A stretch of 44,198 nucleotides of DNA from CAZDOD01 sp964506935 (GTDB lineage Bacteria > Desulfobacterota > Zymogenia > Zymogenales > Zymogenaceae). Made by a program: the position numbers and the translations under genes. Numbering within the stretch: position 1 is the first letter of the stretch; each line of letters begins with the position of its first letter. This document shows, piece by piece, positions 25,896 through 33,687 of this stretch. The DNA is taken from NCBI GenBank assembly GCA_964506935.1, contig CAZDOD010000002.1, forward strand, positions 1-44,198. Direction: 5' to 3'. A model generated the notes under the pieces. That model had not been told where the DNA came from, did no database searches, and saw nothing but the letters and a program-made list of their open reading frames with translations.

Positions 25896-25987
25896 CATTT
25901 GCATTCTTGTCCACCAAACATAAAAAATAACTGGTATGAGTTAGTATCGCTTGGTGATGGTATATTCAAAGAGTCAATCTTTATCAT

Positions 25988-26782
25988 CTACTCATTATCA
26001 AACTCCGGCTTTCTCTTTTCGATAAACGACATTGGGCCCTCGTAAAAATCTCGGGTGAAAAGGAGCGTATTAAAGAGCATACTTTCGATCCTTAAGCCCT
26101 CAGTAAAGGGCGTCCCGATGCCGCGCATCAATGCCTCCTTGTCGACGCGTATCGCCCCCTGCGGGAATTCGCATATCATCTCGGCCAGCTCCTTTACCCT
26201 GTCCATCAATTTTTCCTTCGGGACGATCTCGTTTACGAAGCCGATCCTGTATGCCTCCTCGGCGTCGAACTCCTTTCCCGTGATGATATAATAGAGGGCG
26301 TTTCCCATCCCCATGATCCGCGGGAGCTTCTGTGTGCCACCGTCACCGAGGCCGACGTTCCAGCGCCGCTCGAGACACCCGAACCTCGCGCTGTCGGCCG
26401 CTATCCTGATGTCGGCCGCCGCGGCGATCTCCATCCCGCCGGCGTAACAGAAGCCGTTTATCGCACAGATTATCGGTTTGAAGATGTCTATCCCTCTGGT
26501 GTATCCGCCGAACCCCGGACCGTCGTAGGCCCTTCGTCTGAGGTAGGTCGCCGTACCCGAGACCTTCGGGTGATACCCGGACAGATCCGCACCGGAGCAA
26601 AAGGCCGTATCGCCCGCGCCGGTGATGACGGCGACGTATGCGTCCTTGTCGTCTTTGAAAGCGTTCCATGCATCGACCATTAGGTCTTCGGTCTCGGCAT
26701 CTATGCAGTTCCTCTTATCGGGGCGGTTGAGCGTGATATAGGCTACGTGCCCGTCTTTCTCGTACAGGACTTTTTTTGTCAT
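25988..26782 (-). CDS. enoyl-CoA hydratase/isomerase family protein
   Basis: Crotonase-fold enzyme, 264 aa. Both general acid/base glutamates of true hydratases are present: E118 in AGGMEIA and E138 in FGCLERR. The oxyanion-hole segments are FCSGADLSGY and INGFCYAGG. An insertion around residues 72-97 (YLRRRAYDGPGFGGYTRG) may shape the acyl pocket. The start lies 32 nt after the HgcAB-like fusion gene on the same strand, so it is likely the last gene of that operon, before the terminator at 25871-25895. It could hydrate an enoyl-CoA in fatty-acid or aromatic degradation. Confidence 0.93.
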   Translation of the reverse strand: MTKKVLYEKDGHVAYITLNRPDKRNCIDAETEDLMVDAWNAFKDDKDAYVAVITGAGDTAFCSGADLSGYHPKVSGTATYLRRRAYDGPGFGGYTRGIDIFKPIICAINGFCYAGGMEIAAAADIRIAADSARFGCLERRWNVGLGDGGTQKLPRIMGMGNALYYIITGKEFDAEEAYRIGFVNEIVPKEKLMDRVKELAEMICEFPQGAIRVDKEALMRGIGTPFTEGLRIESMLFNTLLFTRDFYEGPMSFIEKRKPEFDNE

Positions 26783-26814
26783 GATAACCTCGTCTAAAAT
26801 CGAATTATTGGTTT

Positions 26815-27954
26815 TTAAGCCTTAACCAAGCGCTTACCCATGATGTTGAGCTTGAATTTCCTTATCGTATCGGGTGGTATAATATCCCCTTCGGGGCTTT
26901 TAAAACAGATTGCGTCAAGAGGGCACTGAACGATGCAGGCGCCGCAGCGGACACAGTCCGAAATCCTCGGTGTTTTCGCCGTACGCCGTGTCTTATCGAC
27001 CTCGAAGCAGCCCCTAGGACAGACATCATTACAGGATCCAATCCCCCTACATTTATCTGTATTGAGGATGACCGTAAGGAGCCTGTCTTCGTGGGTGCCG
27101 CTCTTAAATGTGGGAGTGCTACCCATGAGGTCGAGTGACAAGATGAGGATTAGGACGAGCGAGATCAGCCCCCATCGGAAGATGAACGCCCATGAGAAAC
27201 TCCCCCAAAGGATGCTGTATGCAAAGAGGCCGAGAACAAAAAGCCCCCAGAAGATGAGCTGGATGCCACCGCTCCCGAAGTCGAACAGGATGAAGGCGAC
27301 CCTTTTCCCCTCAGTTTTTAGAAGCTTTTCGTAGAGCGGGAAGAGTAGAAAAATCAATAGGCTCAAACCCCATATGACGATTGTCAGGGGTAAAACAGCG
27401 GACTTCCAGAATATGAGAAAAATGAGGGCGGCGATGACGGATATCGGAAATGCCCATGCGACCGCCATCTCGAAACGGTCGGATATCGGGAATCTGACCC
27501 TTCGCATTTCATCTGTCTTTTCAAAATTTCTCTCCAAAAACTTCGGGATATCTTTTGCGTAGACGGGCCCCCATAAGACATTCCACCCGGTCTTTTTCCT
27601 TATCTGTCTTGATTCCACCCCCGCTGCCGCAAGCTGGGGGAGGATTATGGTTCTGGTATCGGTCATATCCTCAATCCCTGATACTTTTATCGCCGAGATT
27701 ACATCGTGGTGGGTGAGATGCCCTCCGGTGGCGGCGCACCATACGTTGATGCCGCGGCTGTTGGCAATAAGAAGGTAGACGTCGAGGCCCTTTAGTTTTC
27801 TCTTCAACCTTTCCACGGTCAGATGGTAGTTACATGTCAAAAGCACCGGGGAGTTTCTCTTCGGATTTCCTATCTTTATCAATCCCGTCTTCTGGGGTAG
27901 GGGAAAGAGCCTTAAGATTGTGGAGATGATGTTTACGAGGAGATATCTTATCAT
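26815..27954 (-). CDS. HgcA-HgcB-like fusion: corrinoid-binding membrane protein with ferredoxin domain
   Basis: HgcA is a corrinoid methyl carrier and HgcB its ferredoxin; this 379-aa protein looks like both in one chain. Residues 35-155 follow HgcA closely: VLLTCNYHLTVERL, then the cap-helix region NVWCAATGG (70-78) with Cys73 as likely cobalt ligand, LPQLAAAGVES, WGPVYAKDIPKFL and EMRRVRFP. Four to five membrane helices follow (about 163-277), ending in LMGSTPTFKSG. The C-terminal ferredoxin has one full cluster motif (C334, C337, C340, C344) and one lacking its second Cys (C302, Ile305, C308, C312, with C316). The canonical HgcA motif continues AAGK; here it is AATGG. Its start overlaps the methyltransferase stop by 4 nt. 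True mercury methylation is uncertain. Confidence 0.88.
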   Translation of the reverse strand: MIRYLLVNIISTILRLFPLPQKTGLIKIGNPKRNSPVLLTCNYHLTVERLKRKLKGLDVYLLIANSRGINVWCAATGGHLTHHDVISAIKVSGIEDMTDTRTIILPQLAAAGVESRQIRKKTGWNVLWGPVYAKDIPKFLERNFEKTDEMRRVRFPISDRFEMAVAWAFPISVIAALIFLIFWKSAVLPLTIVIWGLSLLIFLLFPLYEKLLKTEGKRVAFILFDFGSGGIQLIFWGLFVLGLFAYSILWGSFSWAFIFRWGLISLVLILILSLDLMGSTPTFKSGTHEDRLLTVILNTDKCRGIGSCNDVCPRGCFEVDKTRRTAKTPRISDCVRCGACIVQCPLDAICFKSPEGDIIPPDTIRKFKLNIMGKRLVKA

Positions 27955-28622
27955 TTTACCACTCCTTTATTTCCGGGGTTTTCACAGACGAGCTCGATAA
28001 AGTTTCCGAGCCTACTTGTTCTTTTGGATTTTATCATAAAACCCGCGTCCTCTATCCTCTTTGGGAGATTTTTTACGGCGCTTGTGGTCGTTTGGGTGAG
28101 GATGTATGTAATCACGACGAGGGGGAACCGCAGAAGAAAGCTTAGAATCCGTTTCAGGATATTGTGGGGTCTCACCTCATCCGCAACGAGTAGGAGGCCC
28201 TTGGGCACGAGAAGCCTCTTTGCCTCTTGGATTACAAATCCGAGTTCACCATCGGTGAGCTCAGAAAAACATAGTCCGCTCATAATGACGTCGTATTTAC
28301 CCTTTTCGCTACCAAGCTCTGCGACGCCCATCTCGGAAAATTCCACACTTTTTTCGAGGCCAAAATCCTTCGACCGCTTTTTTGCGATCTCGAGCATCTG
28401 CGGATTTACATCGATTCCCGTAACCTTCGCACCGATCTTTGCGGCCCTAAAACTCAGTGCACCCGTCCCGCATCCGATATCGAGGACATTGTCCCCCTTT
28501 TTGATATGGGACGTCAGCCGGTCATATACCCTGTCGACCCTCCCAAGGGTGAGGATGCGAATACCCGTGTCGTAGCGCAGGGGGGCCGATTCGAGGACCT
28601 TCATCAATACGTATGTGCTCAT
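27951..28622 (-). CDS. cpaM: class I SAM-dependent methyltransferase, corrinoid-protein associated
   Basis: A 223-aa methyltransferase. Motif I is VLDIGCGTG (46-54), the acidic motif II is VTGIDVNPQM and motif IV is YDVIMSGLCFSEL. A hydrophobic stretch around 150-172 (RILSFLLRFPLVVITYIL) may dock to the membrane. Its last 4 nt overlap the start of the HgcAB-like gene (ATGA type), so the products very likely work together. From memory, public annotation has a family called corrinoid protein-associated methyltransferase CpaM beside HgcAB-like fusions; I give the symbol on that basis, unchecked. It may methylate the corrinoid or a small molecule. Confidence 0.9.
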   Translation of the reverse strand: MSTYVLMKVLESAPLRYDTGIRILTLGRVDRVYDRLTSHIKKGDNVLDIGCGTGALSFRAAKIGAKVTGIDVNPQMLEIAKKRSKDFGLEKSVEFSEMGVAELGSEKGKYDVIMSGLCFSELTDGELGFVIQEAKRLLVPKGLLLVADEVRPHNILKRILSFLLRFPLVVITYILTQTTTSAVKNLPKRIEDAGFMIKSKRTSRLGNFIELVCENPGNKGVVK

Positions 28623-28684
28623 CTTGTGAGTTTCCTAAAAAAATATACTACATTTTATTCTCAATGAAAAGCCTTGCGGCCTGT

Positions 28685-29467
28685 TTATCTCTTAAAATTG
28701 GGTTTTCGCTTTTCGGAGAATGCAAGAAGCCCTTCCTTTCCGTCGGGGTGTGCACCGCATTGTGTGATGGCCATCCTCTCCTTTTCGAGCTGGGACTCAA
28801 GCGCCGTCTCGAAAGAATCGTTCAGGAGCCTCTTTGACAAAGCAAAGGAGTTGAGGGAAGAATTTGTTATCTCCTTTGCCATCGCGACCGCTTCATCGAG
28901 AGTCTTGTCGTCGTCGGTGACCTTCGTTACGAGGCCCCATTCCAGCGCCTTTTCCGACGGAATCGGTTCATCAAAGACCAAGATTTCGAGTGACCGTGCG
29001 AGACCGACCAGCCTCGGCAGTATAAATGAGCATCCGCCGTCGACGGAAAGGCCCGACGATGTATAGGCCTGCTTTAGCGTCGCCGATCTCCCCATGACCC
29101 TGAAATCGCATGACAGCGCAAGCGAAAAGCCGCCCCCCGCGGCTATGCCGTTGATTGCCGCAACGACCGGTTTTTCCATTCCCCTTATCTCGAGAATTGC
29201 CTGATGATAGCATGATGCCAGCTTGTGAAATGCGGCTTCGGGCCCGGTGGGAAATTCGTAAACCCACTTGAGATCACCCCCCGAACAGAAGGCTTTCCCC
29301 TCGCCCGCGATTACGATCCCTCGTATATCATCGTCTTTGGCGATGGTGATAAGATGGTGGTAAAGCCCCTCGATAAGTTCATAATTGAAGGCGTTATACG
29401 CCTTGGGGCGGTTGAGGAAGATCTTTTCAATCTCTCCGTCACGAACTGTACGTACTAGTTCAGACAT
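28685..29467 (-). CDS. enoyl-CoA hydratase/isomerase family protein, PaaG-like
   Basis: Crotonase-fold enzyme, 260 aa. The hydratase glutamate of GGGCELA is replaced (GGGFSLA, Ser115), while an Asp sits in LSVDGGCSF (D143), where PaaG-type isomerases keep their catalytic Asp. That favours an isomerase or ring-opening role over simple hydration. The oxyanion-hole segments are FCSGGDLKW and INGIAAGGG. It is the first gene of the minus-strand run that contains the methyltransferase (62 nt downstream), the HgcAB-like fusion and another crotonase, with a candidate promoter at 29540-29569. Confidence 0.93.
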   Translation of the reverse strand: MSELVRTVRDGEIEKIFLNRPKAYNAFNYELIEGLYHHLITIAKDDDIRGIVIAGEGKAFCSGGDLKWVYEFPTGPEAAFHKLASCYHQAILEIRGMEKPVVAAINGIAAGGGFSLALSCDFRVMGRSATLKQAYTSSGLSVDGGCSFILPRLVGLARSLEILVFDEPIPSEKALEWGLVTKVTDDDKTLDEAVAMAKEITNSSLNSFALSKRLLNDSFETALESQLEKERMAITQCGAHPDGKEGLLAFSEKRKPNFKR

Positions 29468-29539
29468 TTTTTCACCTCGAAGAATAAGTAAGAGTTTGGT
29501 GGAAATATTACTTGAAGAGATAAAGAATCCAAAATTTAT

Positions 29540-29569
29540 ATATTATTCATAGAAGGGGCAAGATGTTAA
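29540..29569 (-). promoter_or_regulatory. candidate promoter of crotonase/corrinoid operon
   Basis: Minus-strand TTAACA (29569-29564) and TAATAT (29545-29540) with an 18-nt spacer, about 73 nt upstream of the ATG at 29467. Confidence 0.35.
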
Positions 29570-29604
29570 GCAAAGTGATCCAATTATCAGATCCTATACG
29601 AATC

Positions 29605-30132
29605 CTATTTTTTCAAAACCATGTTTTGAAACTTGCCGCCGGGACAGATGTCCCTGATTGCGCAGACAGGACATATAGTCAGGCCGAAAACAATATAGTA
29701 GACTACGTGAAATAAAAAATAGCCTATCGCAAATGCGATACCGAGCTTTGCAATCCAAAAAATGGGAAATAAAGCCAATCCCAGGAGGCCGATAAAGGCG
29801 ATTGAGGCGTTGATATCGAAGAGCCTTTTTGATTTTTTGACCTTTTTCTTGCCGTATAGAAATTTCGCCAGTATACTCGCTGGCATCAAACACGTGACTC
29901 CCGGGCAGAAACCACCGACATACGGACATTCCTGGTATACACAGCAGTATGTCATGAAAAAGCACATTACGAGATAGAATAATAGGAACAATATCGAAAG
30001 GATGGGGCTGAAAGACCAAAGGTAGATGAATACCAAGATATAGAGCGCAAGAATTGGTATTGTGAGGAAAAAATAGAGTGTCTTCCTTTGATAGGGGACG
30101 CAGGACATATCCGGTTTTTTCCCATTTGACAT
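29605..30132 (-). CDS. Cys-rich integral membrane protein, unknown function
   Basis: I do not recognise a named family. The 175 aa carry four hydrophobic segments (about 18-42, 46-66, 110-130 and 133-157). Two cysteine clusters lie at membrane edges: CCVYQECPYVGGFCPGVTC near 67-85, and CPVCAIRDICPGG near the C-terminus. A lone Cys lies near residue 11. Such paired clusters suggest metal or iron-sulfur binding, or disulfide chemistry, at the membrane face. The start is supported by AAAGGAG 7 nt before the ATG; an overlapping longer frame (29594-30253) is not. It lies upstream of the corrinoid operon on the same strand, 137 nt away. Confidence 0.8.
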   Translation of the reverse strand: MSNGKKPDMSCVPYQRKTLYFFLTIPILALYILVFIYLWSFSPILSILFLLFYLVMCFFMTYCCVYQECPYVGGFCPGVTCLMPASILAKFLYGKKKVKKSKRLFDINASIAFIGLLGLALFPIFWIAKLGIAFAIGYFLFHVVYYIVFGLTICPVCAIRDICPGGKFQNMVLKK

Positions 30133-30307
30133 TTGTATACTCCTTTACATATCCGTATCGGTAAGAATGTGATGTAAAACGGTCTCGACATCCTAAATGC
30201 GGGAATCCCTCTTCCAATCTTCCGTCGTAACGCCCCGCATTTTTTTGACACAAAGACGGTTTTAGTTTAGAGTTACAAGACCGTTTTTGGGCCCAATGAT
30301 GTGTCCT

Positions 30308-30679
30308 CTATTTCAATAGCTCGATGAACTGGATCCTCCACCCGTCAGGGTCTTCGATAAAAGATACCTTTCTGTCGGGCCTGAGTTGAATGGGTTCCAT
30401 GATGATCTTCACCCCTTCGCCCTTCATTTTTTCCACGAGCGACACCACATCATCGACCATAAAGGCCATGTGATTTGGTCCGTAGCCGAGGTCTACATTT
30501 ATCCTCTCATCATTAGGATTTGCCTCTTCTATCTCTATGAGGGTGTGTTCGTTGCCGACGAAGATAAATGGTTTTCCGAGGTCTACGGTCTCGATGATCT
30601 CAAGTCCCATGAGCCTCGTATAGAAGTCGAGCGATTTTTTTATATCAGCAGCTTTTATCCCCAAGTGGTTGAAACGCAA
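30308..30679 (-). CDS. VOC-family (glyoxalase-like) protein
   Basis: A 123-aa vicinal-oxygen-chelate protein with two beta-alpha-beta-beta-beta modules. Possible metal ligands are H5 (FNHLGIK), a Glu in LIEIEE, H70 in GPNHMAF and a Glu in RIQFIELLK. Family members include glyoxalase I, methylmalonyl-CoA epimerase and dioxygenases; the length suits the first two. It begins with TTG, shown by AAGGAG 8 nt upstream, and starts 3 nt after the aminotransferase stop, so the two are translationally linked. The substrate is unknown. Confidence 0.88.
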   Translation of the reverse strand: MRFNHLGIKAADIKKSLDFYTRLMGLEIIETVDLGKPFIFVGNEHTLIEIEEANPNDERINVDLGYGPNHMAFMVDDVVSLVEKMKGEGVKIIMEPIQLRPDRKVSFIEDPDGWRIQFIELLK

Positions 30680-30682
30680 GGT

Positions 30683-31930
30683 TTATTCTCCTTTTTTCGA
30701 TATATGATCCTTTACGATACTGAGTGCTTCTGTTGAAACATCGAGGGTCTTTTCGATGTCTTCATCCGAGTGGGCTCCGGAGAGGAACCAGTTGTGATGG
30801 GGGTGGAAGAATATCCCGCGCTTTGCCGCCTCACCGCAAAATAGGCGATTGAGCTCGAGATTTTGATCGCCCACGAACGACATGAACGGCATGGCATCGT
30901 GGCCGGTGTAATTTACCTTGAGCCCATGTTTTTCGGCGGCGGAAATAAGGCCCTTTTTCAATAGGGCACCCTGTTTTGCGACCTTCTCGATGATACCCTC
31001 CTCCTCGATGACATCGAGAGTTGCGATGGTGGCGGCCATCGGGACGGCGGAGAAAAAGTGCGTGCCCGTGAAATATACCTCTTCTGCGGCCTTCTTGATC
31101 TTGGCTTTTCCGAGGCACGATGATATCGGATAACCGTTTGCCATCGCCTTCCCGAGGCATACCAGGTCGGGATCGGCCCCGAAGTGGACGTGGGAGCCGT
31201 TGATGTGGAGGCGGAAGTTACAGCGGATGTCGTCCATGATAAATAGCGAGCCCTCGCTGTCACAGAGTTTTCTGACTTCATCAAGAAGGCCGGGAGCCGG
31301 CATCACCTGGTCGGCCATTGCGGGATGATGATATGGGGTGAGCATGACTGCGGCCACGTCGCCCTTATGCTTATCGAAAATCCCCTTCAGCCCTTCAAGG
31401 TCGTTGTAGTTGAAGTGTTCTACGAATGCCTGATACTCGGGCGGAATGCCGGCAGGATTGTGGGAGTTCCAGAAGTGGGCGCCGTGATAGGCACCGTTTG
31501 CTATTATTATAACCCTCTTTTTTGTATAGTTCCTGGCAACGGCGATGGAATAGGATGTGGCGTCCGAGCCGTTTTTACCGAATACGGTCCAGTCCATCCC
31601 GCTGATAAGTTCAACGAGCCTCTTTGCAGTCTCGTTCCAACGGGAAGAAGGGAGGGTAAAGCAGTTCCCCCTTTCCATCTGGGATTTTGCCGATTCCTCG
31701 ACGTAGGGGTGGCCGATACCGAGGATGTTTGTGCCGAATGAACACATATAGTCGATATACTCGTTTCCATCCACGTCCCAGATATGGGAGCCTTCGCCGC
31801 GCTCGAGAAAGCATGGATAGGATCCATAGGTCAAAAACATGGGGCTTCGGGGGCCGTAGATGCCGTTTGGGACATATTCCTTCGCCTTCTCGAACATCTC
31901 GTAGGATTTTTTGAATGTGTAGGTCTTCAT
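30683..31930 (-). CDS. class III aminotransferase, glutamate-1-semialdehyde aminomutase-like
   Basis: PLP-dependent class III transaminase or aminomutase, 415 aa. The Schiff-base Lys is K261 in CLGKAMANGYP. The cofactor-binding acid lies in MDDIRCNFR (about 232-240), where HemL has DEV-x-T-G-FR. The GNGSDATS-like region (GKNGSDATSYSIAVAR) binds phosphate. Overall order is that of HemL but the active-site variants suggest another substrate than tetrapyrrole synthesis. It is coupled to the VOC gene immediately downstream, so the pair may act in one pathway. Confidence 0.92.
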   Translation of the reverse strand: MKTYTFKKSYEMFEKAKEYVPNGIYGPRSPMFLTYGSYPCFLERGEGSHIWDVDGNEYIDYMCSFGTNILGIGHPYVEESAKSQMERGNCFTLPSSRWNETAKRLVELISGMDWTVFGKNGSDATSYSIAVARNYTKKRVIIIANGAYHGAHFWNSHNPAGIPPEYQAFVEHFNYNDLEGLKGIFDKHKGDVAAVMLTPYHHPAMADQVMPAPGLLDEVRKLCDSEGSLFIMDDIRCNFRLHINGSHVHFGADPDLVCLGKAMANGYPISSCLGKAKIKKAAEEVYFTGTHFFSAVPMAATIATLDVIEEEGIIEKVAKQGALLKKGLISAAEKHGLKVNYTGHDAMPFMSFVGDQNLELNRLFCGEAAKRGIFFHPHHNWFLSGAHSDEDIEKTLDVSTEALSIVKDHISKKGE

Positions 31931-32099
31931 GGTCTTTTCTCACTTGAAAAATTTGAACAATGGGAAATTGGTCTTTATTTGCCAGATCCTGCTACTGATT
32001 CAATTCTGGCATTAAATCTATATCTTCATTGTCGGTATCGAGCTGTATAAATTCGGATGAGGTCACAGCTTTCATTTGCCGTTACTTTTTGTCTTACTC

Positions 32100-33329
32100 C
32101 TACCGGTTTTCCAAAGGCACATATGGCCTATTGAGATCGCCTATATATTCCTGAGTCGGCCTGTATATCCTGTTTGCATCCATCTGCTCCTCCCAGTGGG
32201 CGGCCCACCCGACAACCCTCGATATGGCGAATGTTGGTGTGAAAAGATCCACCGGGATTCCGAGGACCTCGAGGACGACGGCCGAGTAGTAGTCGACGTT
32301 TGGGTAAATCTTCTTTTGAGCAAGTCTGTTCCCCACCTCTTTTTCGAGGGCAACGGCTATCTCATATAGGTCCTTTAACTCTTCCCCTCCTATTGTTTTG
32401 ATAAGTTGCGGTATATAAGATTTTAGGATCGGTGCCCTCGGGTCTATGGTCTTGTAGATCCTGTGACCGATCCCCATGATCTTTTTCCCCGCCCCCAACA
32501 TCTCTTCTACGAACTTGGATACATTGTCAGGTCTCCCTATAGAGTAGAGCATCCTCAAGGCCCTCTCATTTGCCCCTCCGTGGAGCGATCCCGACAGGGC
32601 CCCAACGGCCCCCGAAATTGCAGAATAGATGCTGGCGTTGGTGGAACCAATAATACGGGCTGCAAAAGTTGAGGCGTTAAGGCTGTGTTCTGCCATGAGT
32701 ATGAGGCATTTATCCAAGACCTTCCCCACATAGGGGTCGGGCGGGATTCCAGTTAGCATGAAGAGGAAGTTTTCGGCGTGATTATATTTCGATACGGGAG
32801 GAAAGGGGTCCTCGCCGTTTCGGCATCGGTCGAAGGCCGCGACGATTGTTGGAACCTTGGCTATGAGGGAGGTTGCCCGCCTGATGTTGTGTAGGGGTGA
32901 TGATACATCGTCGGCGTAAAAATCTTCACCCTGAAGGAGCGCTATTGCAGACTGGAGGGCAAGCATCGGGTGCATCCCAACCGGGAATTTCTTTATGACC
33001 TCGAGGATAGAGAGCGGGAGGACTCGCTGTCTCCCCAGGAGGGTGGTGAACTGCTTGAGTTCGCGTTCATCTGGAAGATGATTGTAAAGAAGTAGAAAGG
33101 CCGTCTCCTCGAAGGTGCTGTGCTCTGCCAACTCCTCGATGGATATACCCCGATAAGAGAGCTTCCCTTTCTCACCGTCTATATGGCATATCGAGGAGCG
33201 AGATGCAACAACACCATCGAGGCCGGGTCTGTATTTTACCTCTTCTTTCGGCTCTTTTTCCAGCCCGGCCGATTCCTTCTGGTCATCTCTTTTGATGTCG
33301 ATCTCTTCTGTATCATTTTTCTTTGACAT
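32100..33329 (-). CDS. gltA: citrate synthase
   Basis: Condenses acetyl-CoA (or propionyl-CoA, if a methylcitrate synthase) with oxaloacetate. The 409 aa carry the catalytic triad: H250 (SGSLHGGANERA), H289 (GIGHRIYK) and D346 (NVDYYSA). H215 and R222 in EHSLNASTFAAR are also conserved. The C-terminal arm WEEQMDANRIYRP is standard. The first 30 residues are a charged Lys/Glu/Asp tail not found in most relatives. By size it is the short citrate/2-methylcitrate synthase kind; the sequence does not settle which. It is probably a single-gene transcript; the aminotransferase lies 169 nt downstream. Confidence 0.92.
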   Translation of the reverse strand: MSKKNDTEEIDIKRDDQKESAGLEKEPKEEVKYRPGLDGVVASRSSICHIDGEKGKLSYRGISIEELAEHSTFEETAFLLLYNHLPDERELKQFTTLLGRQRVLPLSILEVIKKFPVGMHPMLALQSAIALLQGEDFYADDVSSPLHNIRRATSLIAKVPTIVAAFDRCRNGEDPFPPVSKYNHAENFLFMLTGIPPDPYVGKVLDKCLILMAEHSLNASTFAARIIGSTNASIYSAISGAVGALSGSLHGGANERALRMLYSIGRPDNVSKFVEEMLGAGKKIMGIGHRIYKTIDPRAPILKSYIPQLIKTIGGEELKDLYEIAVALEKEVGNRLAQKKIYPNVDYYSAVVLEVLGIPVDLFTPTFAISRVVGWAAHWEEQMDANRIYRPTQEYIGDLNRPYVPLENR

Positions 33330-33687
33330 AGTAATCGCTCCTAGTCTTGATAATTATCAGTTTTATGAAAAGTATAAATAAATACATCTGGATAAGAACA
33401 ATTGCAAAATGTAACAAAAATCGGCGACTTTGTCAAACTTAAATCAATTGATAAGTTGTTTTTTTATCTCTGGCGTATCTCATTTACGAACATAAATAAT
33501 GTTTACAAAGGGAAAAAATTTTTCAAATTGATGATGAGATTTAACATTCATAAGGTCGGTGAAGATATGAGTCGGCGAAATACCATTATATTTTTTAGAT
33601 CAAAGTTGTGATGACTATCTTATTTGGGGTGGAAGATAAAAGAGGACTTGGGCATTTATCCCGTCTTCTGTCCTCGGATTGGTTTTT
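33330..33687. other. AT-rich intergenic region upstream of citrate synthase
   Basis: A 358-nt gap between two minus-strand genes. It should hold the citrate synthase promoter; TTGCAA with TATTTA at 17 nt can be read on the minus strand but the -10 is poor. A 12-bp palindrome (33348-33359) is annotated apart. A 69-codon plus-strand frame here starts with TTG, lacks a ribosome binding site and is not supported. Confidence 0.4.
33348..33359. promoter_or_regulatory. 12-bp palindrome, possible operator
   Basis: TGATAATTATCA is a perfect palindrome 19 nt upstream of the citrate synthase ATG. It resembles the arms of Fur-type sites, but is 3 nt shorter than the 7-1-7 consensus, and AT-rich palindromes arise by chance. 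Confidence 0.25.

Larger units (their letters stand above)
25630..25987. other. intergenic region with promoter and terminator
   Basis: This 358-nt stretch separates two minus-strand genes. It holds a strong promoter for the acyl-CoA synthetase gene (25680-25709) and a hairpin that should end the crotonase operon (25871-25895). I find nothing else. Confidence 0.6.

Noticed and set aside
29594..30253. Longer minus-strand frame overlapping the Cys-rich membrane protein
   Set aside because: The frame at 29605-30132 has a good ribosome binding site and clean membrane helices; the longer one looks like random translation.
33402..33611. 69-codon plus-strand frame upstream of citrate synthase
   Set aside because: TTG start, no ribosome binding site, AT-driven Lys/Phe/Asn composition and no family resemblance.
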